A stretch of 64,000 bases of DNA. Source: an uncultured bacterium (GTDB lineage: Bacteria; Planctomycetota; UBA1135; GCA-002686595). The stretch covers positions 186,001 through 250,000 of the forward strand of contig CALJGV010000006.1 in the NCBI GenBank assembly GCA_938075305.1. The letters are read 5' to 3'. Positions within the stretch are counted from its first letter, which is position 1, and each line of letters opens with the position of its first letter. Of this stretch, positions 45,739 to 56,050 are shown piece after piece. Both the position numbers and the translations under genes were made by a program. Under the pieces are notes generated by a model, which was given only the letters and a program-made list of their open reading frames with translations, was not told the DNA's origin and did not search any database.

Positions 45739-48700
45739 ATGGCAGCGCCCGACTTCGTCCACCTCCACGTCCACTCGGAGTACAGCCTCCTCGATGGCGC
45801 CAACAGGATCGGCGACCTCGTCAAGGCGTGCAAGGCGGACGGGCAGCGGGCGCTGGCGCTCACGGACCACGGCAACATGCACGGGGCCGTGGAGCTCTAC
45901 CAAAAGGCTCACGCCGGAGACGTCAAGCCGCTGCTCGGCTGCGAGGTGTACATCGCCAAGCGGTCGATGCGGGAGAAGCACTCCAAGAAGAACGGTAACG
46001 GCTATAGCCACCTGACTCTCCTCGCGCGGACGAACGAGGGCTACCAGAACCTCGTGAAGCTCACGAGCGCGGGCTTCGTCGACGGGTACCACTTCAAGCC
46101 GCGCATCGACATGGATCTCCTGCGGGACCACGCGAGCGGGATCTCCTGCCTCTCGGGCTGCCTGGCCGGTGAGATCAACCAGCTGACGCGGACGGGCAAG
46201 GAGAAGGAGGCCGAGGCCCTCGCCTCGGGGCTGCGCGACCTCTTCGGGCCCGAGCACTTCTGGCTCGAGCTCCAGCGCAACGGGCTCAACATCCAGGCCG
46301 ACGCCAACGAGGCGCTGGTGAGGATCCACGAACGCACCGGGATCCCCCTCGTCGCCACGAACGACATCCACTACCTGCGCGCCGAGGACTGCCACGCTCA
46401 GGACGTCCTGCTGTGCATCAACACCGGCGCCAAGAAGGACGAGAAGGACCGCTTCCGCTTCGAGACCGACACGCTGTTCTTCAAGTCGCGGGAGGAGATG
46501 GCGCACATGTTCCGCGACCTCCCCGACTCGGTGAAGGCCACCAATGACGTGGCCGATCAGGTCGACGTGAAGCTCACCTTCGGCGAGTACCACGTCCCCG
46601 AGTTCGTGAGCGAGACGGGCGAGGCCGCCGACGCCCTCTTCGACCGGCTCCTCGAGGAGCGGCTCGTCGAGCTGTACGGGACGGACAGCCAGCAGGCCCG
46701 CGACCGCCTCGAGCGAGAGAAGTCGATCATCCGGGAGCTCGGCTTCGTGTCGTACTTCCTCATCGTCTGGGACCTGATCAAGTGGGCCCGCGACCACGAC
46801 ATCGCCGTGGGCCCGGGCCGGGGCTCCGCCGCTGGATCGATCGTCGCCTACCTCCTCGACATCACGCGGCTCTGCCCCCTCAAGTACGACCTGCTGTTCG
46901 AGCGCTTCCTGAACTCGAGCCGCGTGTCGATGCCCGACATCGACATCGACTTCTGCAAGGAGGGCCGTGAGCGGGTCATCGAGTACACCCGGGAGAGGTA
47001 CGGCCGCGAGTGCGTCACCCAGATCGTGACCTTCGGGACCATGGCCTCACGGACGGTCGTCCGGGACGTGGGGCGCGTCCTCGACCTCCCCCTGAACGAG
47101 ATCAACAAGATCTCCAAGAAGATCCCGGCTGGTCCCGGAGCCCCGCCCCTCGCCAGGGCCATCGAGGAGGACAGCGACCTGCAGGCGTTCCGCGACCAGG
47201 GCCCGCGCTGGAAGGAGCTGTTCCAGTACTCGGTCTCCCTGGAGGGCATGTCCCGGCACGTGTCGACCCACGCCGCGGGCGTGGTCATCACACCAGGGCC
47301 GACCGTGGACTACGTGCCCCTGGGTCGGAATGGCGATGACATCACCACCCAGTATCCGGCGCCGCAGCTGGAGGAGCTCGGGCTCCTCAAGATGGACTAC
47401 CTGGGGCTCAGGACCCTGACCATCATCGAGCGCTGCCTCGACAATATCCGGCGCAGAGGACTCGAGGCCCCCGTGATGGACGAGCTCCCCCTCGACGACC
47501 CCGGGGTCTTCGAGCTCCTCATGGCGGGCGATACCCTCGGCGTGTTCCAGCTGGAATCCGAGGGGATGCGGAAGCTCCTGTCACGGCTCAAGCCGGACTG
47601 CTTCGACGACGTGATCGCGGTGCTCGCGCTGTACCGACCGGGCCCGCTCGAGTCCGGCATGGTGGACATGTTCGTGGACCGCAAGCACGGCCGCGAGGAG
47701 ATCACGTATCCCCACAAGAGCCTGGTCCCGATCCTCGACAGCACCTACGGCTGCCTCGTCTACCAGGAGCAGGTCATGCTTGCCTCGGTGGAGCTGTCGG
47801 GCTTCTCCCTTAACGACGCCGACAACCTGCGAAAGGCGATGGGCAAGAAGAAGCCCGAGATCATGCAGAAGTTCTCGGCGCAGTTCATCGAGGGCGCCGT
47901 GGCCAACGGCTGCGAGGAGGACGTCGCCCGGAACACCTGGGACAACATCATCAAGTTCGGTGGATACGGCTTCAACAAGTCGCACTCGGCCGCCTACGCC
48001 CTGATCACCTACCAGACCGCCTACCTCAAGGCGCACCACCGGACCGACTTCCTCGCCGCGAACTTCTCGTGCGAGATGAGCGACTCGAACAAGATCAAGG
48101 ACTTCATCGACGACGCGAAGCGGTCCGACATCGCGATCCTCATGCCGAGCGCGACGGAGTCGGAGTGGGAGTTCCGCCCGACCCAGACCGATGACGGCGG
48201 AGAGGCGATCCGCTTCGGCATCGGCGCAGTGAAGGGCACCGGCCGGGCGGCCATCGAGGCCATGGACGCCACCCGCGCCACCCTCCTCGAGAAGGGGGAA
48301 CCGCTCACCTTCCACTCCCTCGTCACGGCCGTCGACCCCCACGACATGGGCAAGATCGCTTGGGAGGCGCTCATCAAGTCCGGTGCCTTCGACGAGATGG
48401 GCCACAACCGGGGCGCGCTCCTCGCCGCGCTGGACTCGGCCATGACGGACGCCAGCAGCGCGGCCAAGGATCGGCGCAGCGGGCAGTCCTCCATGTTTGA
48501 CGCCTTCGGCGGCGCGGAGGAGCCCGACGACGACCACGAGGTGGGGATCGACGACAGCTTCGCCATCGAGAAGGCGGAGGCCCTTCGGCTCGAGTACGAG
48601 GTCCTGGGCTTCTACCTCTCCGGTCACCCCCTCGAGGAGCGCGCCGGCCTCGTGTCCTTGCTGTCGTCCTGCCCCATCCGGAAGCTGCCCGAGCTGGCCA

Positions 48701-49218
48701 GCCGTGAAGGCTCCGTCCGCATCGCGGGCCTCGTCCTCCAGAAGGCCGAGCTCGTGGTGAAGTCGGGCCGCATGGCCGGATCCAAGATGTGCCGCTTCCG
48801 GCTCGAGGACCTCTCGGGCTCGGTGGGCGTCACCTGCTTCCCCCGGACGTACGAGACTGCCCGGGACCTCATCGAGGACGGGGCCGTCCTGTTCTGCAGC
48901 GGCAAGCTGGAGGAAGGCGCCGACGAGCCCGCCATGCTCCTCGACGAGGTCATGGGCCTCTCGGACGCCCTCAAGCGCTTCCGCGGGGGCCTCGAGCTCA
49001 AGGTCTCCCCCAGCGACCGCAGCAAGCTAAGGGAGCTCAGGGACACGTGCGCGCGCTACCCCGGCGAGAACCCGCTGTTCTTTCAGGCCCTCGGCGAGGA
49101 CGGGCTCACCCGGCGCGTCCGGGCGAGCAAGGAGCGCAGCGTCACGATCTCCGAGGAGCTCGCCGGAGAGCTCTGCGACCTGCTCGGCCACGACCGAGTC
49201 GGCATCGTGCGGGTCTGA
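45739..49218 (+). CDS. dnaE: DNA polymerase III subunit alpha
   Basis: PHP domain VHLHVHSEYSLLDGANRI; GPGRGSAAGSIVAYLLDIT; MPDIDIDFCKEGRERVIEY; GYGFNKSHSAAYALITYQTAYLKAHH. Confidence 0.97.
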   Translation: MAAPDFVHLHVHSEYSLLDGANRIGDLVKACKADGQRALALTDHGNMHGAVELYQKAHAGDVKPLLGCEVYIAKRSMREKHSKKNGNGYSHLTLLARTNEGYQNLVKLTSAGFVDGYHFKPRIDMDLLRDHASGISCLSGCLAGEINQLTRTGKEKEAEALASGLRDLFGPEHFWLELQRNGLNIQADANEALVRIHERTGIPLVATNDIHYLRAEDCHAQDVLLCINTGAKKDEKDRFRFETDTLFFKSREEMAHMFRDLPDSVKATNDVADQVDVKLTFGEYHVPEFVSETGEAADALFDRLLEERLVELYGTDSQQARDRLEREKSIIRELGFVSYFLIVWDLIKWARDHDIAVGPGRGSAAGSIVAYLLDITRLCPLKYDLLFERFLNSSRVSMPDIDIDFCKEGRERVIEYTRERYGRECVTQIVTFGTMASRTVVRDVGRVLDLPLNEINKISKKIPAGPGAPPLARAIEEDSDLQAFRDQGPRWKELFQYSVSLEGMSRHVSTHAAGVVITPGPTVDYVPLGRNGDDITTQYPAPQLEELGLLKMDYLGLRTLTIIERCLDNIRRRGLEAPVMDELPLDDPGVFELLMAGDTLGVFQLESEGMRKLLSRLKPDCFDDVIAVLALYRPGPLESGMVDMFVDRKHGREEITYPHKSLVPILDSTYGCLVYQEQVMLASVELSGFSLNDADNLRKAMGKKKPEIMQKFSAQFIEGAVANGCEEDVARNTWDNIIKFGGYGFNKSHSAAYALITYQTAYLKAHHRTDFLAANFSCEMSDSNKIKDFIDDAKRSDIAILMPSATESEWEFRPTQTDDGGEAIRFGIGAVKGTGRAAIEAMDATRATLLEKGEPLTFHSLVTAVDPHDMGKIAWEALIKSGAFDEMGHNRGALLAALDSAMTDASSAAKDRRSGQSSMFDAFGGAEEPDDDHEVGIDDSFAIEKAEALRLEYEVLGFYLSGHPLEERAGLVSLLSSCPIRKLPELASREGSVRIAGLVLQKAELVVKSGRMAGSKMCRFRLEDLSGSVGVTCFPRTYETARDLIEDGAVLFCSGKLEEGADEPAMLLDEVMGLSDALKRFRGGLELKVSPSDRSKLRELRDTCARYPGENPLFFQALGEDGLTRRVRASKERSVTISEELAGELCDLLGHDRVGIVRV

Positions 49219-49245
49219 TCGGCGCTGGCCCGCGCTGTCCACGAA

Positions 49246-49278
49246 AGCGGCGCGCGCCCGGTCAGGGCGCGCGCCGCT
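49246..49278. terminator. Bidirectional stem-loop between convergent dnaE and adk
   Basis: Perfect 14-bp stem agcggcgcgcgccc/gggcgcgcgccgct, 5-nt loop. Confidence 0.75.
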
Positions 49279-49314
49279 CGTGCTCACCGGCCCGGAGGCC
49301 CTGGGGCTGACTCG

Positions 49315-49902
49315 CTAGACCGCAGCGCGAATGCGCTCGGCGACCTCTTCGATCGAGCCGACGCCGTCCACGAAGTACAGCGGCACCTCGCCCTGGCCCT
49401 CGTAGTACGCGATGCAAGGCTCGGACTGCTCCTTGTAGGTCGCGATCCGACGCTCGATGACCGCCGGATCCGCGTCGTCCGCGCGGCTCTCCTTCTCAGC
49501 CCGCCCCTTCAGGCGAGCCTTGAGCTCCTCATCGGGCACGGTGAGGACCACCACGCCCGAGAGCTTGGTGCCCTTCCCGGCGAGGAATCCGTCCAGCCAT
49601 GCGGCCTGGGGCACGTTGCGCGGGAAGCCGTCCAGCAGGACCCCCTCCGCCACATCCGTCTGATGCAGACGGTCCGCCACTAGGCGGTTGGTCAGAGAGT
49701 CCGGCACGAGGGTCCCCGAGGCCAGGAGGCTCTGGACCTCCTTGCCGAGGTCCGTGCCGCCCTGGATGTTGGCCCGGAACATATCCCCCGTCGAGACGTG
49801 CGGGACACTCAGGTGCTCCTTCAACGAGTGCGCCTGGGTCCCCTTGCCCGCCGCGGGCGGTCCGAAGATCAGGAAGTGGCGAGTCACTTGGCTCGGGCTC
49901 AC
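49315..49902 (-). CDS. adk: Adenylate kinase (short-lid type)
   Basis: [52 protein letters not shown] overlap with rplQ. Confidence 0.94.
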   Translation of the reverse strand: MSPSQVTRHFLIFGPPAAGKGTQAHSLKEHLSVPHVSTGDMFRANIQGGTDLGKEVQSLLASGTLVPDSLTNRLVADRLHQTDVAEGVLLDGFPRNVPQAAWLDGFLAGKGTKLSGVVVLTVPDEELKARLKGRAEKESRADDADPAVIERRIATYKEQSEPCIAYYEGQGEVPLYFVDGVGSIEEVAERIRAAV

Positions 49903-50303
49903 TCGGCAGCGGCTTCGGGCTCGGCCACGGCCTCTTCGCGAGGCGTACGCTCCACGAACTCGAGGATCGCGCGCTCGCCGTTATCCCCCAGCCGGCGCTT
50001 GGCCAGCTTGATGATGCGGCAGTAGCCGCCGGGACGCTCCGCGAAGCGAGGGCCGAGCACGTCGAACAGCTTGATGGTGCCGTCCTTGCTGCGCAGCTTC
50101 GAGAAGGCGCGGCGGCGATTGTGCTGAGACGGGTCCTTGGCCATCGTCACCAGCTTCTCGACGAACGGCTTGACGGCCTTCGCCTTCTGGACGGTGGTGA
50201 TGATGCGCTCGTGCTCGATCAGCGACGCAGCCATGTTTCGAGTCATGGCAATACGGTGGCTGGTGGTTCGGCCGAGCTTGTAACCGGCAACGCGGTGTCG
50301 CAT
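49899..50303 (-). CDS. rplQ: 50S ribosomal protein L17
   Basis: [37 protein letters not shown]. Confidence 0.96.
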   Translation of the reverse strand: MRHRVAGYKLGRTTSHRIAMTRNMAASLIEHERIITTVQKAKAVKPFVEKLVTMAKDPSQHNRRRAFSKLRSKDGTIKLFDVLGPRFAERPGGYCRIIKLAKRRLGDNGERAILEFVERTPREEAVAEPEAAAE

Positions 50304-50413
50304 GGGTCTTTGGTGGTCTCGCGCCCGCCGAGGAGCGGCGGGCGTCCCCGTTGGAGGGGATCTTCAGGGGGGTGTCGGGAGCGGCCAGAGCCGGCCGCGC
50401 CCGTCGTTCAGGA

Positions 50414-51406
50414 TCAGTCGACGCGCATGCCCAGCGACAGGCCGCGCTCCGCAAGCTTGGCCTTGATCTCCGTGAGGGAGGTCTTGCCGAGGTTCTTGAG
50501 GTTGATGACGTCGTTCTCGGACATGGTCACCAGGTCAAAGAGGGTCTGGAGGTTGGCCCCATCCAGGCAGTTTCGCGCCCGGACCGAGAGCTCGAGCTCC
50601 GCGATCGGCGCCTCGAGGAGGCGGCTGAGCTCGCTGTCCTCCTGACGCTTCGGGTTGAACTCAGAGGACTGCGGGGTCTCCAGCAGGGGCGTCCCGTCAC
50701 GCGTCTCGCCCTGGAGGACGAACGGGTTCAGGTGCTTGCGGTAGATCTTCGCAGCCTCGGTGAGCGCCAGCTGGGGCGTCACGGTCCCGTCGGTCCAGAC
50801 CTCGAGGATGAGCCGGTCATAGTTGGTGAACTTGCCGACGCGGGTGGCCTCGATGGAGTACCTCACGCGCTGGACCGGCGAGTAGCTGGAGTCCACGGGG
50901 ATGGTCCCGAGCTCCTGCCCCTCCATGCGGTTCTCCTCGGCGGGGATGTACCCGCGACCGCGCTGCACCTCGAGCTCGATGTCGAGCTCTCGGTCCATGG
51001 TGAGCGTGCAGATGTGCAGGTCCTCGTTGATGACTCGGGCTCCGCCCTCGCACTCAACGTCAGCGCCGGTCACCGCGCCCTCGCTGGAACGCTGGATGCG
51101 GCAGGTGATGGTCTCATCCCCGTCGTACTCAACGCGCAGGCGCTTCAGGTTGAGGATGATGTCGGCAACGTCCTCGTAGACACCTTCGAGGCTGTCGAAC
51201 TCATGGTTCGCGCCCTCGATACGGACGGCTGTGACCGCGCAGCCCTCGATGGACGAGAGCAGGACACGACGGAGGCCGTTGCCGATGGTGTGCCCGAAGC
51301 CGCGTTCGAAGGGGTCGATCAGGAAGCGACCGTACTCTTCGGTCAGCGACTCCTGCTCGGCCTCGACGCGCGAGGGAAGTTCAAAGTTACGCCAGCGGAT
51401 CCTCAT
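50414..51406 (-). CDS. rpoA: RNA polymerase subunit alpha
   Basis: YGRFLIDPFERGFGHTIGNGLRRVLLSSIEG; alpha-CTD LELSVRARNCLDGANLQTLFDLV. Confidence 0.96.
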   Translation of the reverse strand: MRIRWRNFELPSRVEAEQESLTEEYGRFLIDPFERGFGHTIGNGLRRVLLSSIEGCAVTAVRIEGANHEFDSLEGVYEDVADIILNLKRLRVEYDGDETITCRIQRSSEGAVTGADVECEGGARVINEDLHICTLTMDRELDIELEVQRGRGYIPAEENRMEGQELGTIPVDSSYSPVQRVRYSIEATRVGKFTNYDRLILEVWTDGTVTPQLALTEAAKIYRKHLNPFVLQGETRDGTPLLETPQSSEFNPKRQEDSELSRLLEAPIAELELSVRARNCLDGANLQTLFDLVTMSENDVINLKNLGKTSLTEIKAKLAERGLSLGMRVD

Positions 51407-51568
51407 TTTCTTGGGCCCTCTGAGAGGGAACGGCCAGGGGCGGCTTCGCCGCGGACTTGGGGCCGTATTGGGGGATTCGGAGTTGAAAGGGGACGGTTTG
51501 GGGGGAGCGCCGCGGCGGGGAGACCGCCCAAAAGGAGGGCGGAGTCGTCAGCCGCGGAGCCAACCATC

Positions 51569-51588
51569 GTGGGCTCCGAGGAGCCCAC
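51569..51588 (-). terminator. Short stem-loop between rpoA and rpsD
   Basis: gtgggctcc-ga-ggagcccac perfect 9-bp stem, very short loop; could be terminator, attenuator or neither. Confidence 0.35.
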
Positions 51589-51593
51589 TCGAA

Positions 51594-52223
51594 TCACTTG
51601 GAGCAGAGCTCGACGATGAGCTGCTCCTGGATCGGGAACTGGAAGTCTTCGCGCTTCGGCAGCGAGGAAACGGTGATGGCCATCCCATCGGCGTCGACGC
51701 TGAGCCAGTCCGGCTGGACGCCGCCCTTGTTCACGTCGATGAAGCCAGAGACGATCTTCTTGGTGTTCTCCTTGTCGCGCGGCTGGAGCACATCGCCCGG
51801 ACGCACGCGGTAGGAGGGGATCGTCACGCGCTTGCCGTTCACGAGGAAGTGGCCGTGGTTCACCATCTGCCGCGCCTGGGCGAGGGTCGTGGCGAAGCCA
51901 CCGGCGAGCACGACGTTGTCCATGCGGCGGCTGAGGAGCGCCAGCAGGTTCTCACCCGTGTTGCCCTTCATACGCTCGGCCTCGGCGAAGTAGCGCTTGA
52001 ACTGACGCTCGAGCACGCCGAAGACGCGCTTCAGCTTCTGCTTCTCCCGCAGGCGGACACCGTACTCGGTGACCTTGCGTCGGCTCTGGGCGTGCACCCC
52101 CGGCGGGTAGTCCCGTCGCTGGAGCACGGCCACTTTGCCGCTGGAGGTGTTTTGGCCGAGGAAGAAGAGGTTCATCCCTTCTCGACGGCACTGCTTGATC
52201 TTGGGTCCGGTGTAACGAGCCAT
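51594..52223 (-). CDS. rpsD: 30S ribosomal protein S4
   Basis: MARYTGPKIKQCRREGMNLF...S4 domain RRMDNVVLAGGFATTLAQARQMVNHGHFLVNGKRVTIPSYRVRPGD. Confidence 0.95.
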   Translation of the reverse strand: MARYTGPKIKQCRREGMNLFFLGQNTSSGKVAVLQRRDYPPGVHAQSRRKVTEYGVRLREKQKLKRVFGVLERQFKRYFAEAERMKGNTGENLLALLSRRMDNVVLAGGFATTLAQARQMVNHGHFLVNGKRVTIPSYRVRPGDVLQPRDKENTKKIVSGFIDVNKGGVQPDWLSVDADGMAITVSSLPKREDFQFPIQEQLIVELCSK

Positions 52224-52278
52224 ATCGGTCCTAGGCTGATCCTTGGTCCTACGTGGTGGGCTTGCGCGAAACGCGCGA

Positions 52279-52659
52279 TCAGACGCGGCGGCGCTTCTTC
52301 GCGCGGCAGCCGTTGTGCGGAAGCGGGGTGACGTCCTCGATCGAGGACACGCGGAGGCCGGCGTTTGCCAGGGCTCGGACGGCCGACTCGCGGCCGGATC
52401 CAGCGCCCTTGACGCGCACCTCGACCTCCTTGAGGCCATGGCGCATTGCGGCCTGGGCCGCGTTATCTGCAGCGCGCTGGGCGGCGAAGGGGGTGCTCTT
52501 ACGCGTCCCCTTGAAGCCCTGACTGCCTGCGGTGCCCCACGAAATCGTGTTGCCCGCGGGGTCGGTGATCGTCACGTGAGTGTTGTTAAACGTCGACTTC
52601 ACGTGGACGATGCCCTTGACGATGTTCTTCTTCGCCTTGCGCTTCGTGCTCTTAGCCAT
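52279..52659 (-). CDS. rpsK: 30S ribosomal protein S11
   Basis: [46 protein letters not shown]. Confidence 0.97.
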   Translation of the reverse strand: MAKSTKRKAKKNIVKGIVHVKSTFNNTHVTITDPAGNTISWGTAGSQGFKGTRKSTPFAAQRAADNAAQAAMRHGLKEVEVRVKGAGSGRESAVRALANAGLRVSSIEDVTPLPHNGCRAKKRRRV

Positions 52660-52742
52660 GGATCTGAATCGGGTCGGAGTGCAGGTTCAGCGAGCGAAGC
52701 TCGCCAGGTCCTGCGGGGTGTTTCGGTGTGCCGTGCGCTCGG

Positions 52743-53120
52743 TCACTTCTTGATGGACTTCTTGCCAGCGACCGTCTTCTTCGGTCCCTTGCGCGAGCGG
52801 GCGTTGGTGCGGGTCCGCTGACCGCGCACGGGGAGGCCGCGCCGGTGACGGAGGCCGCGGTAGCAGCCAATGTCCCGGAGCCGGGTGATGGCCTGCGCCA
52901 GGGAGCGCCGGAGCTCTCCCTCGACGTTGTAGTTCTTCTGCAGGTGGGTCGCGATCGCGGTGACCTGCTCCTCGTTGAGGTCCCGGGCCTTCATGCCCGG
53001 GTCGAGGTTGAGGTCGCGACAGACGTCCAGGGCCGTCTTGCGGCCAACGCCGAAGATGTAGGTCAGGCTGATCTCCAAACGCTTGTCGTTCGGAATGTCG
53101 ACGCCAATGACGCGTGCCAT
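52743..53120 (-). CDS. rpsM: 30S ribosomal protein S13
   Basis: [30 protein letters not shown]...[33 protein letters not shown]. Confidence 0.97.
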   Translation of the reverse strand: MARVIGVDIPNDKRLEISLTYIFGVGRKTALDVCRDLNLDPGMKARDLNEEQVTAIATHLQKNYNVEGELRRSLAQAITRLRDIGCYRGLRHRRGLPVRGQRTRTNARSRKGPKKTVAGKKSIKK

Positions 53121-53198
53121 GGGATGGTGGGGTGAGGGGATGCTATCCGGCGGTCAAGGCCGGACGGGTCGCTGGTGGATTGAGAGGGGCGCGGGGGC

Positions 53199-53318
53199 TT
53201 ACTTGCCCTGGCGCTGCTTGTGACGGGGGTCCGCGTTGCAGATGACCCGCACAACGCCGCGACGGCGGACGATCTTGCAGGAGGAGCACATGCGACGGAC
53301 GCTGCTTCGAACTTTCAT
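53199..53318 (-). CDS. rpmJ: 50S ribosomal protein L36 (not in supplied ORF track)
   Basis: Translated by eye: [39 protein letters not shown]; CxxC..C..H zinc motif. Confidence 0.95.
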   Translation of the reverse strand: MKVRSSVRRMCSSCKIVRRRGVVRVICNADPRHKQRQGK

Positions 53319-53575
53319 CTTCTTCTTCTCCTCCGGCCGCGGCCGCCACGACGGCGACGCTCACCTCGGCAGGTGATTCGGCCCTTGGTCAGGTCATAGG
53401 GGGACATCTCGACAGTGATCTTGTCGCCGGGGAGGATTCGGATGTAGTGCATCCGCATCTTGCCGGAGACGTGCGCGAGGATCTCGTGACCGGACTCCAG
53501 CTTCGCCCGAAAGCGGGCGTTGGGGAGAGCCTCAGTGACGATGGCCTCAACGGTGATCGGTTCTTCTTTCGCCAT
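53315..53575 (-). CDS. infA: Translation initiation factor IF-1 with Arg-rich C-terminal tail
   Basis: [74 protein letters not shown] overlap with rpmJ. Confidence 0.95.
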   Translation of the reverse strand: MAKEEPITVEAIVTEALPNARFRAKLESGHEILAHVSGKMRMHYIRILPGDKITVEMSPYDLTKGRITCRGERRRRGGRGRRRRRR

Positions 53576-53581
53576 GGGCTG

Positions 53582-54952
53582 TTACTCGGCACCGCCTTCA
53601 GCAGCGCCGTCGCGCTTGGTCCAGGATGCGTTTCCGCGGGCCTGGCCCTTGCGCTTACCTGACCCGCCGCCGGGAGGGCCACTCGGAGCCGCCCCACCGT
53701 CGTAGGCCTTCATGACGAGCTGAGCCTGGAGCTTGTCGACAAGCTCGAGCGCGACGCCCACGACGATCAGCACGCTGGTGCCGCCGAGGAAGTAACGCAT
53801 CTCCAGGGTCAGGTTGGAGTTCTTGGTGATGAAGTTCGGCAGCACCGCGATGACGGCGAGGAAAGCCGCGCCGGCGAGGGTGATGCGAGTCAGCACGCTG
53901 GAAAGGTACTCGGCAGTCTTCGCTCCGGGACGGATGCCCGGGATGAAGGAGCCGTGCTCCCTGAGGTTCTTGGCGATCTCCTCGGGCTGGAACATCAGAC
54001 GGTTCCAGAAGAAGCAGAAGGAGAAGATCAGGACCAGGTAGATGGCCGTGTAGACGAACCCGGTCGGGTCCTGGAACATCCGCGTTCCGTATCCCCAGCC
54101 GATCCAGTCGAACAGGATGCCCGGGATCACGAAGAGGACCGAGGCGAAGATGATCGGCATGACGCCGGCCATGTTGACCTTGAGCGGCAGGAAGTGACGC
54201 TGTCCCCCATACACCCGGCGGCCTCGCTGGAGGCGGGCGTACTGGATCGGGATTCGACGGGCGCCCTTGTGCATGAAGACCACCACGAAGATGGTCACGG
54301 CCCAGACGAGCAGGAGGAACACCATGATGTTCCAGAACTCGTCGCTGCTGCGCAGGTTCAGGATGCTCGACGGCATCGAGGCGATGATGCCCGCCATGAT
54401 GATGAGCGAGGCGCCGTTCCCAACGCCGTACTCCGTGATCAGCTCGCCGATCCACATGACCAGCAGGGCGCCGGTCACCAGGGCACCGATGACGATGAAC
54501 GCCAGGGCGACCTTGTTCTGGGCCATGGTCGGGTCGACCATCTCCGGGCGGGCGAGGAACACGCCCGTGTAGATGAAGATGGCCTGGACCAGGGCGATGG
54601 GCACCGTGGTCAGGCGCGTCCACTGGGTGATCTTCTTCTGGCCTGCAGCGCCCTCCTTGGAGACCGCCTCGAGGGCAGGTGACACCTTGGTGAGCATGGA
54701 GAAGATGATCGACGCCGAGATGAACGGCATGATCCCCAGGGAGAAGATCGTCTGGGAACCGATCGCTCCCCCCGACAGTGCGGACAGGAGGCCGAAGATC
54801 CCCTCGTTGGCCTGCTCGTCCAGATACTGGGGGCTCATCCCCGGGATGGGGATCTGGAAGCCGACCCTGTACGCGATCAGAAGGCCCAGCGTGCGAAGGA
54901 TTCGCTGCCGGGTCTCCGGGATCTTGAACAGCTTGAGGAAGTTGTTCTCCAC
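53582..54952 (-). CDS. secY: Preprotein translocase subunit SecY
   Basis: RILRTLGLLIAYRVGFQIPIPGM, multiple TMs, RIPIQYARLQRGRRVYGGQRHFLPLKVNMAGVMPIIFAS. Confidence 0.96.
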   Translation of the reverse strand: MENNFLKLFKIPETRQRILRTLGLLIAYRVGFQIPIPGMSPQYLDEQANEGIFGLLSALSGGAIGSQTIFSLGIMPFISASIIFSMLTKVSPALEAVSKEGAAGQKKITQWTRLTTVPIALVQAIFIYTGVFLARPEMVDPTMAQNKVALAFIVIGALVTGALLVMWIGELITEYGVGNGASLIIMAGIIASMPSSILNLRSSDEFWNIMVFLLLVWAVTIFVVVFMHKGARRIPIQYARLQRGRRVYGGQRHFLPLKVNMAGVMPIIFASVLFVIPGILFDWIGWGYGTRMFQDPTGFVYTAIYLVLIFSFCFFWNRLMFQPEEIAKNLREHGSFIPGIRPGAKTAEYLSSVLTRITLAGAAFLAVIAVLPNFITKNSNLTLEMRYFLGGTSVLIVVGVALELVDKLQAQLVMKAYDGGAAPSGPPGGGSGKRKGQARGNASWTKRDGAAEGGAE

Positions 54953-54996
54953 TGGGTTTGTGCGGTGGTGGCCGAGGGGGGGAAGGGGAGGATGAA

Positions 54997-55476
54997 TCAG
55001 GCGTCGCTGGCGGCGGCCTCGCGGCCACGACCATCCAGCTCGACGACGGTGCCGCCGGCCTTCTCGATCTTCTCGCGTGCGGTCTTCGAGAAGCGCTGGG
55101 CCCGGACGGTCAGCTTGGTGCTGAGGTCGCCGTTCCCGAGGAGCTTGAGGAGCTCGGTGTTCTTGGAGGCCAGACCCTTGGCGAGGATCGCGTCGAGGTC
55201 GACGGTGGCGCCGTCCTCGAACGCGTCCAGGAGGCCGACGTTCAGGATCGTGTAGTCCGTACGGAACCGGGCGTTGGTGAAGCCACGCTTCGGCACCTGA
55301 CGGTAGATCGGCATCTGGCCACCCTCGTAGCCAGCGCGACGGCTGGCGCCCGAGCGCTGACCGCGACCCTTGTGGCCGCGACCGGAGGTCTTGCCGTTAC
55401 CGCTACCCGTACCGCGACCCACGCGCTGGCGGGTGGCGTACTTGGTGCCCTTGGAGCAGACAGTCTTGAGGTCCAT
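54997..55476 (-). CDS. rplO: 50S ribosomal protein L15
   Basis: RVGRGTGSGNGKTSGRGHKGRGQRSGASRRAGYEGGQMPIYRQVPKRGF. Confidence 0.95.
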   Translation of the reverse strand: MDLKTVCSKGTKYATRQRVGRGTGSGNGKTSGRGHKGRGQRSGASRRAGYEGGQMPIYRQVPKRGFTNARFRTDYTILNVGLLDAFEDGATVDLDAILAKGLASKNTELLKLLGNGDLSTKLTVRAQRFSKTAREKIEKAGGTVVELDGRGREAAASDA

Positions 55477-55510
55477 GTCTTCTAGGTGTCTCGGTGGAGG
55501 TGCGGCGCGA

Positions 55511-56023
55511 TCAGAGCTTCGTGCTACGGAGCTCCTCGACCTGCTCCGGCGTGCGGAGCTGTGCGAGGGCGTCGAGCGTCGCCTTGACCAGGTTGATCGG
55601 GTTGGTGGACCCCATGGACTTCGACAGCAGGTTCTTGATTCCTGCCATCTCCGCCACAGCGCGCACGGAGGTGCCGGCGATGATGCCGGTACCCTCGGAG
55701 GCCGGGATGAGCTTGATTCGGGCCGAGCAGAACTCGCCGATGACCTCGTGAGGGATCGAGCCTTCCTTGGTCAGCGGAACGCGCTGGAGGTGCTTGCGGC
55801 CATCCTTGTTCGCTTTCTCGATGGCGCCGGGGACGCCACGGGCCTTGCCGAAGCCGTAGCCCACGACACCGCCGCGGTTGCCCACGACGCAGAGGCCAGA
55901 GAATGAGAAGCGGCGACCGCCCTTGACGACCGCGGCGCAGCGGTTGACCTGCAGCAGCTGCTCACCGAGCTCGCCAGCCTCTTCGACTTCGCTGTGGTCG
56001 AGGTATTCGACGTGAGTCTTCAT
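55511..56023 (-). CDS. rpsE: 30S ribosomal protein S5
   Basis: VNRCAAVVKGGRRFSFSGLCVVGNRGGVVGYGFGKARGVPGAIEKA. Confidence 0.96.
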   Translation of the reverse strand: MKTHVEYLDHSEVEEAGELGEQLLQVNRCAAVVKGGRRFSFSGLCVVGNRGGVVGYGFGKARGVPGAIEKANKDGRKHLQRVPLTKEGSIPHEVIGEFCSARIKLIPASEGTGIIAGTSVRAVAEMAGIKNLLSKSMGSTNPINLVKATLDALAQLRTPEQVEELRSTKL

Positions 56024-56050
56024 GGTTGTTCGTTGGTGCGCGCGCGGCGA

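Noticed and set aside
45547-46797. Minus-strand 416-aa ORF opposite dnaE
   Set aside because: dnaE plus-strand frame is unambiguous; antisense ORF has no recognisable motif.
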